From Streptomyces sp. TRM49041 (GTDB lineage: Bacteria; Actinomycetota; Actinomycetes; Streptomycetales; Streptomycetaceae): a DNA stretch of 64,000 bases. Below are positions 47,158 to 54,473 of this stretch, in pieces. Under the pieces are notes generated by a model that saw nothing but the letters and a program-made list of their open reading frames with translations, did no database searches and was not told the DNA's origin. How positions within the stretch are numbered: the stretch's first letter is position 1; the number at the start of each line of letters is the position of its first letter. The position numbers and the translations under genes were made by a program. Location: contig NZ_VSRY01000159.1 of assembly GCF_008271805.1 (NCBI RefSeq), forward strand, positions 47,871 to 111,870. Reading direction: 5' to 3'.

Positions 47158-47298
47158 CGGATCTTCTCCTTGTCGGTCGTACATTCCTGTCCGGGCCTCG
47201 TGTGCCCCGTACCGTATACGGGTTGGCTGTGGAATGAGCAGCGCCGGTAGGCTCTGATCTGCTGTATTCCTCCACCGGACGACAATCTGAGGACGATC

Positions 47299-48006
47299 GT
47301 GCTTATTGCCGGGTTCCCCGCCGGGGCCTGGGGGACCAACTGTTATCTGGTCGCCCCCGCCGCAGGCGAGGAGTGCGTGATCATCGACCCGGGCCATCAG
47401 GCCGCCCAGGGAGTCGAGGAGACGCTCAAGAAGCATCGGCTCAAGCCTGTGGCGGTCGTCCTCACCCATGGCCACATCGACCATGTGGCGTCCGTCGTCC
47501 CGGTCTGCGGAGCCCACGACGTACCCGCGTGGATCCACCCGGCCGACCGGTACATGATGAGCGACCCGGAGAAGGCCCTCGGCCGCTCCATCGGAATGCC
47601 GCTCATGGGGCAGCTGACCGTGGGGGAGCCGGACGACGTCCAGGAGCTCACCGACGGCGCGCGGCTGCGGCTGGCCGGTCTGGAGTTCTCGGTCGCGCAC
47701 GCGCCCGGCCATACCAAGGGGTCGGTGACCTTCAGGATGCCCGAGGCCGCGGACGTACCGTCCGTGTTCTTCTCGGGCGACCTCCTCTTCGCCGGCTCCA
47801 TCGGACGCACCGACCTGCCCGGCGGTGACATGGACGAGATGCTCGCGTCGCTGGGCCGTGTGTGCCTGCCGCTCGACGACTCGACCGTGGTGCTGTCCGG
47901 CCACGGCCCCCAGACGACCATCGGCCGCGAGCGCGCCACCAACCCGTATCTGCGGGAGGTGGCCGCCGGCCTCGGGAGCTCCGCGGCTCCCCGACGAGGA
48001 ATGTGA
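47299..48006 (+). CDS. MBL-fold metallo-hydrolase (glyoxalase II-like)
   Basis: 235 residues. It has FPAGAWGTNCYLVAP, the metal motif THGHIDHVASV, HAPGHTKGS and FSGDLLFAGSIGRTDLPGGD, then SGHGPQTTIGRE. This is the short glyoxalase II-like type with two metal sites. The likely reaction is thioester hydrolysis, but the substrate is not shown. GTG 47299 follows GAGGA. hisS starts 12 bases after its stop. Confidence 0.9.
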   Translation: MLIAGFPAGAWGTNCYLVAPAAGEECVIIDPGHQAAQGVEETLKKHRLKPVAVVLTHGHIDHVASVVPVCGAHDVPAWIHPADRYMMSDPEKALGRSIGMPLMGQLTVGEPDDVQELTDGARLRLAGLEFSVAHAPGHTKGSVTFRMPEAADVPSVFFSGDLLFAGSIGRTDLPGGDMDEMLASLGRVCLPLDDSTVVLSGHGPQTTIGRERATNPYLREVAAGLGSSAAPRRGM

Positions 48007-48018
48007 CGAGAGAGTTCC

Positions 48019-49281
48019 GTGAGTACTTTCCAGGCCCCCAAGGGCACGTACGACCTGCTGCCGCCCGATTCCGCGACGTATCTCGCGGTCCGCGAGGCGA
48101 TCGCGACGCCGCTGAAGAACTCCGGCTACGGCTACATCGAGACGCCCGGATTCGAGAACGTCGAGCTCTTCGCGCGCGGGGTCGGTGAGTCGACCGACAT
48201 CGTGACCAAGGAGATGTACGCCTTCGAGACCAAGGGGGGCGACAGGCTGGCCCTGCGCCCCGAAGGCACCGCGTCCGTCCTGCGCGCCGCGCTGGAGGCC
48301 AACCTGCACAAGACGGGCAACCTCCCGGTCAAGCTCTGGTACTCCGGCTCGTACTACCGCTACGAGCGCCCGCAGAAGGGCCGCTACCGCCACTTCTCGC
48401 AGGTCGGCGCCGAGGCGATCGGTACCGAGGACCCGGCGCTCGACGCCGAGCTGATCATCCTGGCCGACCAGGCGTACCGCTCACTGGGCCTGAGTGACTT
48501 CCGCATCCTGCTGAACTCGCTCGGCGACAAGGAGTGCCGCCCGGTCTACCGCGACGCCCTCCAGGGCTTCCTGCGCGGCCTCGATCTGGACGAGGACACC
48601 CGCCGCCGCATCGACATCAACCCGCTGCGCGTCCTCGACGACAAGCGCGCCGAGGTGCAGAAGCAGCTGGTGGGCGCACCGATGCTGCGCGACTACCTGT
48701 GCGACGCGTGCAAGGCGTACCACGAGGAGGTGCGCGAGCTGCTGGCGGCGGCGGGCGTGGCCTTCCAGGACGACGAGAAGCTGGTGCGCGGCCTCGACTA
48801 CTACACGCGCACGACGTTCGAGTTCGTCCACGACGGGCTCGGCGCGCAGTCCGCGGTGGGCGGCGGCGGCCGCTACGACGGCCTGTCCGAGATGATCGGC
48901 GGCCCCGCCCTGCCGTCCGTGGGCTGGGCGCTCGGCGTCGACCGCACGGTCCTGGCGCTGGAGGCCGAGGGCATCACCCTCGACATCCCGGCGAGCACCA
49001 GCGTGTACGCCGTCCCGCTGGGCGACGAGGCGCGACGCGTGCTGTTCGGCGTCGTCACCGAACTGCGCCGGGAGGGCGTCGCCACGGACTTCTGCTACGG
49101 CGGCAAGGGCCTGAAAGGCGCCATGAAGAACGCCAACCGCAGCGGCGCCCGGTACGCGCTCGTCGCGGGCGAGCGCGACCTCGCCGACGGCGTGGTGCAG
49201 CTCAAGGACATGGAGTCCGGCGAGCAGGAGCCGGTCACCCTGGACGAGGTCGTGGCCACGCTTCAGGCCAAGCTGGCCTGA
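48019..49281 (+). CDS. hisS: Histidine--tRNA ligase
   Basis: A 420-residue class II synthetase. Motif 1 region PKGTYDLLPPDS, motif 2 YRYERPQKGRYRHFSQVGAE, histidine-binding RGLDYYTRTTFEF, motif 3 GGGRYDGLSEMIGG and a C-terminal anticodon domain are all present. GTG 48019 follows GAGAGA. It is probably cotranscribed with the upstream metallo-hydrolase and closed by a hairpin. Confidence 0.97.
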   Translation: MSTFQAPKGTYDLLPPDSATYLAVREAIATPLKNSGYGYIETPGFENVELFARGVGESTDIVTKEMYAFETKGGDRLALRPEGTASVLRAALEANLHKTGNLPVKLWYSGSYYRYERPQKGRYRHFSQVGAEAIGTEDPALDAELIILADQAYRSLGLSDFRILLNSLGDKECRPVYRDALQGFLRGLDLDEDTRRRIDINPLRVLDDKRAEVQKQLVGAPMLRDYLCDACKAYHEEVRELLAAAGVAFQDDEKLVRGLDYYTRTTFEFVHDGLGAQSAVGGGGRYDGLSEMIGGPALPSVGWALGVDRTVLALEAEGITLDIPASTSVYAVPLGDEARRVLFGVVTELRREGVATDFCYGGKGLKGAMKNANRSGARYALVAGERDLADGVVQLKDMESGEQEPVTLDEVVATLQAKLA

Positions 49282-49298
49282 AAGATCCGCACGTGAGG

Positions 49299-49331
49299 AA
49301 GGCGGGGCGCCGGAGCAGGCGGCCCCGCCTT
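49299..49331 (+). terminator. Terminator after hisS
   Basis: A 10-bp perfect stem (49299-49308 with 49322-49331) 18 bases after the stop. Confidence 0.65.
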
Positions 49332-49465
49332 CGTCATGTCCCCTCTCATGTCCCCCTTCTGTCTCTCCTTATGTCCATCGGACGGCGGACAGTGCCCCTC
49401 GTCCGGCACAATGACCAATGCCTCAGCACCCACCTCACCCACCACCTACTGACGGAACGGCTGGT

Positions 49466-50086
49466 ATGACGACGAAAGCAGCGGTTGACGACGTCTCCTC
49501 GGACTCGCGCGCCATCGGTGCGAGCCGGGCGTTCGCCTGGATGCTGGTCGTCACCGGTGCGGCCGGGCTGCTCGCCGCGTGGGTGATCACGCTCGATAAG
49601 TTCAAGCTCCTCGAGGACCCCACCTTCACGCCCGGCTGCAGCCTCAACCCGGTGGTGTCCTGCGGCAGCATCATGCAGAGCGATCAGGCGTCGGTCTTCG
49701 GCTTCCCCAACCCGATGCTCGGCCTGGTCGCCTACGGCATGGTGATCGCGATCGGCGCCGGCCTGCTGGCAGGGGCGCGCCACCGCCGCTGGTACTGGCT
49801 GGGCCTCAACGCCGGGACGCTGTTCGGGGTCGGGTTCTGCACCTGGCTGATGCAGCAGTCCCTGTACGAGATCAACGCCCTGTGCCTGTGGTGCTGCCTC
49901 GCGTGGGTCGCGACGATCGTCATGTTCTGGTACGTGACCTCGCACAACATCCGTCAGGGCGTCCTGCCCGCCCCGGCGGGCGTGCGCCGTTTCCTGGCCG
50001 AGTTCACCTGGGTGCTGCCCGTCGTGCACATCGGGATCATCGGGATGCTGATCCTGACCCGCTGGTGGGACTTCTGGACCAGCTGA
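49466..50086 (+). CDS. Vitamin K epoxide reductase (VKOR)-family membrane protein
   Basis: 206 residues with about five membrane segments. It has a loop Cys pair (TPGCSLNPVVSCGSI) and the active CxxC (NALCLWCCLAW). Bacterial VKOR reoxidises DsbA-type proteins with quinone, supporting disulfide formation outside the membrane. ATG 49466 was chosen as the family-like start; ATG 49418 would add 16 Pro/His-rich residues and has CACAAT close upstream, so a leaderless longer form is possible. Confidence 0.9.
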   Translation: MTTKAAVDDVSSDSRAIGASRAFAWMLVVTGAAGLLAAWVITLDKFKLLEDPTFTPGCSLNPVVSCGSIMQSDQASVFGFPNPMLGLVAYGMVIAIGAGLLAGARHRRWYWLGLNAGTLFGVGFCTWLMQQSLYEINALCLWCCLAWVATIVMFWYVTSHNIRQGVLPAPAGVRRFLAEFTWVLPVVHIGIIGMLILTRWWDFWTS

Positions 50087-50133
50087 CCGGCCCGGTCCGG
50101 GTCCGCCTCGGTTCGGTCCCGGCCCCGCCGGAG

Positions 50134-50155
50134 TGTCAGTGGGCTGACATAGGCT
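50134..50155 (+). promoter_or_regulatory. RecA-independent (PafBC-type) DNA-damage promoter of rarA
   Basis: TGTCAGTG (50134-50141), an 8-base spacer and TAGGCT (50150-50155) match the motif tTGTCRgtg-N8-TANNNT at every strongly conserved position. The GTG start follows 7 bases later, so the message would be leaderless. The same bases contain an inverted repeat, TGTCAG-N4-CTGACA. Confidence 0.82.
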
Positions 50156-50162
50156 TCACGAC

Positions 50163-51533
50163 GTGGAGCCCGACCTCTTTACCGCCGCAGCCGAAGACCG
50201 CCAGGAGAAGGACCCGTCCAGCAGCCCCCTGGCGGTCCGGATGCGCCCGCGCACCCTGGACGAGGTCGTCGGCCAGCAGCATCTGCTGAAGCCGGGATCG
50301 CCGCTGCGCCGTCTCGTTGGCGAGGGGGACGGCGGCCCGGCGGGTGCCTCGTCCGTGATCCTCTGGGGGCCGCCCGGCATCGGGAAGACGACCCTGGCGT
50401 ATGTGGTCTCCAAGGCGACCAACAAGCGGTTCGTGGAGCTCTCCGCGATCACGGCCGGGGTCAAGGAGGTCCGGTCGGTCATCGACGGCGCGCGGCGCGC
50501 GGCGGGCGGCTTCGGCAAGGAGACCGTCCTGTTCCTGGACGAGATCCACCGGTTCAGCAAGGCCCAGCAGGACTCGCTGCTGCCGGCCGTCGAGAACCGC
50601 TGGGTCACCCTGATCGCGGCGACGACGGAGAACCCGTACTTCTCGGTGATCTCCCCGCTGCTCTCCCGCTCCCTGCTGCTCACGCTGGAGCCGCTCACCG
50701 ACGACGACCTGCGCGGGCTGCTGAAGCGGGCGCTGACCGAGGAGCGCGGACTGGCCGGCGCGGTCACGCTCCCCGAGGACGCCGAGGCGCATCTGCTGCG
50801 TATCGCGGGTGGCGACGCGCGGCGCGCGCTGACGGCGCTGGAGGCGGCTGCCGGTGCTGCCATCGCCCAGGGGGAACCGGAGATCACGCTCGCGACGCTC
50901 GAGGCGACGGTGGACCGCGCGGCGGTGAAGTACGACCGGGACGGCGATCAGCACTACGACGTGGCGAGTGCCCTCATCAAGTCGATCCGCGGCTCGGACG
51001 TGGACGCGGCGCTGCACTATCTGGCCCGGATGATCGAGGCCGGGGAGGACCCGCGGTTCATCGCCCGCCGGCTGATGATCTCGGCGAGCGAGGACATCGG
51101 GCTCGCGGACCCCACCGCGCTGCCGACGGCGGTGGCGGCGGCGCAGGCGGTGGCGATGATCGGCTTCCCCGAGGCGGCACTGACGCTCGGCCACGCCACC
51201 ATCGCGCTGGCGCTGGCCCCGAAGTCCAACGCGGCGACGGTGGCGATCCAGGCGGCGCAGGCCGACGTACGGGCCGGTCTGGCCGGGCCGGTGCCGGCGC
51301 ATCTGCGGGACGGGCACTACAAGGGTGCGGCCAAGCTGGGGCACGCGCAGGGCTATGTGTACCCGCACGACGTGCCGGGCGGGATCGCCGCCCAGCAGTA
51401 CGCCCCGGACGCCGTCGACGGACGGCGCTACTACCGGCCGACGCGCTACGGGGCGGAGGCGCGGTACGCGGACGTGGTGGAGAAGGTGCGCGAGCGGCTG
51501 CGCGGCGACGGGACGGCCTCGTCGCCGACCTAG
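50163..51533 (+). CDS. rarA: Replication-associated recombination ATPase RarA (MgsA)
   Basis: A 456-residue AAA+ protein of the clamp-loader clade that acts at stalled replication forks. It has LDEVVGQQHLLKPGSPLRRL, Walker A GPPGIGKTT, Walker B LFLDEIHRFSKAQQD, a sensor stretch (TTENPYFSVISPLLSRS) and the RarA-specific C-terminal oligomerisation part (DVASALIKSIRGSDVDAALHYLARM). GTG 50163 has no ribosome binding site but lies 7 bases after a -10 box. The damage-type promoter fits a repair role. Confidence 0.95.
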   Translation: MEPDLFTAAAEDRQEKDPSSSPLAVRMRPRTLDEVVGQQHLLKPGSPLRRLVGEGDGGPAGASSVILWGPPGIGKTTLAYVVSKATNKRFVELSAITAGVKEVRSVIDGARRAAGGFGKETVLFLDEIHRFSKAQQDSLLPAVENRWVTLIAATTENPYFSVISPLLSRSLLLTLEPLTDDDLRGLLKRALTEERGLAGAVTLPEDAEAHLLRIAGGDARRALTALEAAAGAAIAQGEPEITLATLEATVDRAAVKYDRDGDQHYDVASALIKSIRGSDVDAALHYLARMIEAGEDPRFIARRLMISASEDIGLADPTALPTAVAAAQAVAMIGFPEAALTLGHATIALALAPKSNAATVAIQAAQADVRAGLAGPVPAHLRDGHYKGAAKLGHAQGYVYPHDVPGGIAAQQYAPDAVDGRRYYRPTRYGAEARYADVVEKVRERLRGDGTASSPT

Positions 51534-51589
51534 CCTTCGCCGCCCCGGTCCTTCGCCGGCCTGCTCGTCGCCGACCGGTCCTCGCCGTT

Positions 51590-52456
51590 TCAGTCCGGGT
51601 GCCGGTCGTGGAATGCGCCGCTCTCCTCCGCCGCCGCCTCGAAGAGGGCGTGCATGGCGCGGCGCAGCCCGTGGACGTCGCGCACGGGCTCCGGGAAGTC
51701 GAACCGCGCGTCGAACATACGGCGCTCGGAGTCCCGGCAGCGCACCCGGAGCCCGAACCGGTCCAGGGCCAGCGGCACGACCTGCCGTACGGCCGATTCC
51801 CCGGTCCCGGCCCGCTCGCCCAGCAGGGCGGCGAGCGTCAGCAGCCGGCTGTCGTGGGCGGCGGCCAGGTGCTGGAGCAGCTCCGTCTCGTACCGGCGCA
51901 GCGGGTCCGGCGCCGCGCGGGTGAACTCCTCGGGGGTGACCGTGCCGGTGCCCCACAGGTCGTCGAGGTACAGCTCGCCGACCTCCAGGCGCAGCATCAT
52001 GTGGCCGGGCTCGGCGAGGCCGGGCACCCGGGTGAGCCAGCCGGACACCCGGGCGCGGCCGCGGATACGGTTCGGGACGGCGACCGGGGCCACGTCGGTG
52101 AGCTCCAGGACGGCGGGCAGCTCGTCGTCCTGGGCGTGGGTCGCGGCCCGTACGGCGGGGGAGCCGGCCGGGTGGAGGAGCAGGATCTCGCCGTCGGGGC
52201 CGACCGCCCGGGCGTCGGGGGTCAGCAGGTCCGGGCCGGCCGTGGCCGCCCCCGGGATCAGCAGCTCCGCGGAGCATGTACCCTGTACGAGAGTTCGTGT
52301 GCGCTCGGCTGCTGACGGCATCCGGGCGAATTCAAGCCCGCTGGGACGCGGCTGACCATGAGCTGATCGGACCTCCGTCACATCGATGCCCTGCTGAGAG
52401 GCATCGGTCTCTGTGCTGCTGTCTGTGATGCGCGTGGTGTTCCCAGGGCGAGACAT
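51590..52456 (-). CDS. DUF2470-domain protein, possibly iron-regulated
   Basis: 288 residues. The middle (about 75-190) has GEILLLHPAGSP and RIRGRARVSGWLTRV, like the flavin-reductase/PPOX fold. The C terminus (about 210-288) has HDSRLLTLAALLG and VLALDRFGLRV-like text followed by RFDFPEPVRDVHGLRRAMHAL, the DUF2470 pattern shared with HugZ-like haem-utilisation proteins. AAGGAG at 52467-52462 supports ATG 52456. An iron box lies directly upstream, so the gene should be induced by low iron. Haem binding is inferred. Confidence 0.8.
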   Translation of the reverse strand: MSRPGNTTRITDSSTETDASQQGIDVTEVRSAHGQPRPSGLEFARMPSAAERTRTLVQGTCSAELLIPGAATAGPDLLTPDARAVGPDGEILLLHPAGSPAVRAATHAQDDELPAVLELTDVAPVAVPNRIRGRARVSGWLTRVPGLAEPGHMMLRLEVGELYLDDLWGTGTVTPEEFTRAAPDPLRRYETELLQHLAAAHDSRLLTLAALLGERAGTGESAVRQVVPLALDRFGLRVRCRDSERRMFDARFDFPEPVRDVHGLRRAMHALFEAAAEESGAFHDRHPD

Positions 52457-52470
52457 GCGATCTCCTTGAG

Positions 52471-52489
52471 TAAGGTGAGCCTAACCTAA
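52471..52489 (-). promoter_or_regulatory. Iron box (DmdR1/IdeR-type operator)
   Basis: Read on the minus strand, TTAGGTTAGGCTCACCTTA matches the actinobacterial iron-box consensus TTAGGTTAGGCTCACCTAA at 18 of 19 positions. It lies 15 bases before the DUF2470 ATG and 24 bases before the rpsD GTG, so it could affect both divergent genes. Confidence 0.85.
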
Positions 52490-52512
52490 CCTATTTCGGA
52501 GGTCTGGAGAAC

Positions 52513-53127
52513 GTGCCTAACCAGTCGCGTCCCAAGGTCAAGAAGTCTCGTGCGCTCGGCATCGCCCTGACGCCGAAGGCCGTCAAGTACTTCGAGGCCC
52601 GCCCGTACCCCCCGGGTGAGCACGGCCGTGGCCGCAAGCAGAACTCGGACTACAAGGTCCGTCTGCTCGAGAAGCAGCGTCTGCGCGCCCAGTACGACAT
52701 CAGCGAGCGCCAGATGGCCCGCGCCTACGACCGCGCCCGGAAGGCCGAGGGCAAGACGGGTGAGGCGCTGGTCGTCGAGCTCGAGCGCCGCCTCGACGCC
52801 CTGGTCCTGCGTTCGGGCATCGCCCGTACCATCTACCAGGCCCGCCAGATGGTCGTCCACGGCCACATCGAGGTCAACGGCCAGAAGGTCGACAAGCCGT
52901 CCTTCCGTGTCCGCCCCGACGACGTCGTGATGGTCCGCGAGCGCAGCCGCAGCAAGACGCTGTTCCAGGTCGCCCGCGAGGGTGGCTTCGCCCCCGAGGG
53001 TGAGACCCCGCGCTACCTGCAGGTCAACCTGAAGGCCCTGGCCTTCCGCCTCGACCGCGACCCGAACCGCAAGGAGATCCCGGTCATCTGCGACGAGCAG
53101 CTGGTCGTCGAGTACTACGCCCGCTGA
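52513..53127 (+). CDS. rpsD: 30S ribosomal protein S4
   Basis: 204 residues with RPYPPGEHGRGRKQNSDYKVRLLEKQRLR and the S4 RNA-binding domain (RRLDALVLRSGIARTIYQARQMVVHGHIEVNGQKV). There is no N-terminal zinc-binding Cys cluster, so this is the Cys-free form. It is a stand-alone gene away from the main ribosomal operon, as usual in Streptomyces. GTG 52513 has GGAGG and GGAG upstream. It shares a 56-bp intergenic region, with an iron box, with the divergent DUF2470 gene. Confidence 0.97.
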   Translation: MPNQSRPKVKKSRALGIALTPKAVKYFEARPYPPGEHGRGRKQNSDYKVRLLEKQRLRAQYDISERQMARAYDRARKAEGKTGEALVVELERRLDALVLRSGIARTIYQARQMVVHGHIEVNGQKVDKPSFRVRPDDVVMVRERSRSKTLFQVAREGGFAPEGETPRYLQVNLKALAFRLDRDPNRKEIPVICDEQLVVEYYAR

Positions 53128-53164
53128 CCCGGGCGCGGTACACACAGCACCGCAGCGGTTTCGG

Positions 53165-53204
53165 CCCGCCGCTTCCCCACCCCTACCGGTGGGGGAGCGG
53201 CGGG
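53165..53204 (+). terminator. Terminator after rpsD
   Basis: A 17-bp stem with one wobble (53165-53181 with 53188-53204). Confidence 0.8.
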
Positions 53205-53311
53205 CTTCCGCATGTCCGGTACCTGCGTACGCCCACCCTGCGGCCGGTCCGCCGGCGCCCCGACCGCCCACCGCTCCCGGCCCGCCGGTGCACGCGCCGC
53301 CGCCGCGTCGA

Positions 53312-53490
53312 GCGACCCGGCGCGATCAGGTGCTCGAACCCGTCGACGACCAGCGGCAGTTCCCGGTCGGCGAGATGTGCAGCGTTTCTGCGCCGTCCGC
53401 GCGGCCCTCACCGAGCCGGAACTCCGCCAGTGGTCCGTCCAGTTCAGCGCGTTCCGTGTCGCGCCCGACGAACCGGTCAGCTCGGCCGGG
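53312..53490 (-). pseudogene. Degraded remnant of an AfsR/LuxR-type ATPase-regulator gene
   Basis: The minus strand holds two fragments in different frames that resemble one protein class. One reads FVGRDTERAELDGPLAEFRL, like the opening of the NTPase domain of large AfsR/LAL regulators. The other, just downstream, reads LADRELPLVVDGFEHLIAPG, like their Walker B region. The Walker A loop that should lie between is missing and the frame shifts. No start, DNA-binding domain or intact ORF is visible. The resemblance is from memory of the family. Confidence 0.4.
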
Positions 53491-53676
53491 AGATTGCTCC
53501 GCCGCATAGGACACGGAGCGCACCCATGTCGATGCGCTCCGTACAATCGGACCGGCTCGCGCCCGTTCGGCGGCCGCTAATCCGGTTCGGGGAGCCACCA
53601 CGGGCGCGATAGGCTCGGAGAACGACTTTCAGTTACTGAAAATCAACGGGCTTCGACGAGCAGAGAGCGGTGCGCA

Positions 53677-54117
53677 GTGACCGGTGGAGAGGTTGCCGGG
53701 ATCCTGGTGGCCGTCTTCTGGGCGATCCTGGTGTCCTTCCTGGCCGTGGTGCTGGTGAGGCTTGCCCAGACGCTCAGGGCGACCACCCGGCTCGTGGCGG
53801 ACGTGACCGAGCAGGCGGTTCCCCTGCTGTCCGACGCCTCCGCGACCGTGCGCTCCGCGCAGACCCAGCTCGACCGGGTCGACGCGATCGCCTCCGACGT
53901 CCAGGAGGTCACCTCCAACGCGTCAGCGCTCTCCACGACCGTCGCCTCCACCTTCGGCGGACCCCTCGTCAAGGTCGCGGCGTTCGGCTACGGCGTACGC
54001 CGGGCCCTGAGCCGCGACAGCGGCGACCGCCCCGCCGAGCGGCAGCAGTCGCGGCGCACCGTCATCGTCGGCCGTACGGTGCCCAAGGCGCGCGGCGGCC
54101 GGAACCGGAAAGGCTGA
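53677..54117 (+). CDS. DUF948-domain membrane protein
   Basis: 146 residues. One N-terminal membrane helix (VAGILVAVFWAILVSFLAVVLV) is followed by a helical stretch with evenly spaced Thr/Ser/Asp (VADVTEQAVPLLSDASATVRSAQTQLDRVDAI), the DUF948 pattern, and a basic Arg-rich tail. Function is not known. GTG 53677 is the start. The next gene begins 8 bases after its stop, and alaS follows, so the three form one operon. Confidence 0.82.
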   Translation: MTGGEVAGILVAVFWAILVSFLAVVLVRLAQTLRATTRLVADVTEQAVPLLSDASATVRSAQTQLDRVDAIASDVQEVTSNASALSTTVASTFGGPLVKVAAFGYGVRRALSRDSGDRPAERQQSRRTVIVGRTVPKARGGRNRKG

Positions 54118-54125
54118 CGCGACAC

Positions 54126-54473
54126 ATGTTCCGCCGGGCATTCTGGTTCACCGCCGGCGCCGCAGCCGGTGTGTGGGCCACTACCAAGGTCAACCGCAAG
54201 CTCAAGCAGCTCACCCCCGAGAGCCTCGCGGCTCAGGCCGCCGACAAGGCGGTCGAGGCCGGCCACAAGCTCAAGGACCTCGCGCTCGACGTCCGCGCGG
54301 GAATGCTGCAGCGCGAGGCGGAGCTGGAAGAGGCACTGGGCCTGGACGCACCGGTCGACCGGGCCTTGCCCGCCCCCCGCCGCCCGGGTGTGCTCGCCCC
54401 CGGCGACGGCACCGCGCCCCATCGAGACCACCCGTACCCCAACCACCCGTACAACCGGAATGAGGACCACTGA
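54126..54473 (+). CDS. Small membrane-associated protein upstream of alaS
   Basis: 115 residues. MFRRAFWFTAGAAAGVWATTKVNRKLKQLTPESLAAQAADKAVE begins with a short hydrophobic segment (about 6-19) and continues as an amphipathic helix. The tail is Pro/His-rich. It looks like a family always paired with the DUF948 gene in Streptomyces. Its stop overlaps the alaS ATG. No function is known. Confidence 0.75.
   Translation: MFRRAFWFTAGAAAGVWATTKVNRKLKQLTPESLAAQAADKAVEAGHKLKDLALDVRAGMLQREAELEEALGLDAPVDRALPAPRRPGVLAPGDGTAPHRDHPYPNHPYNRNEDH

Noticed and set aside
53212..53580. Plus-strand 122-codon ORF after rpsD
   Set aside because: It lies over the rpsD terminator side and the regulator remnant, and its product is Arg/Ala/Pro-rich without motifs.
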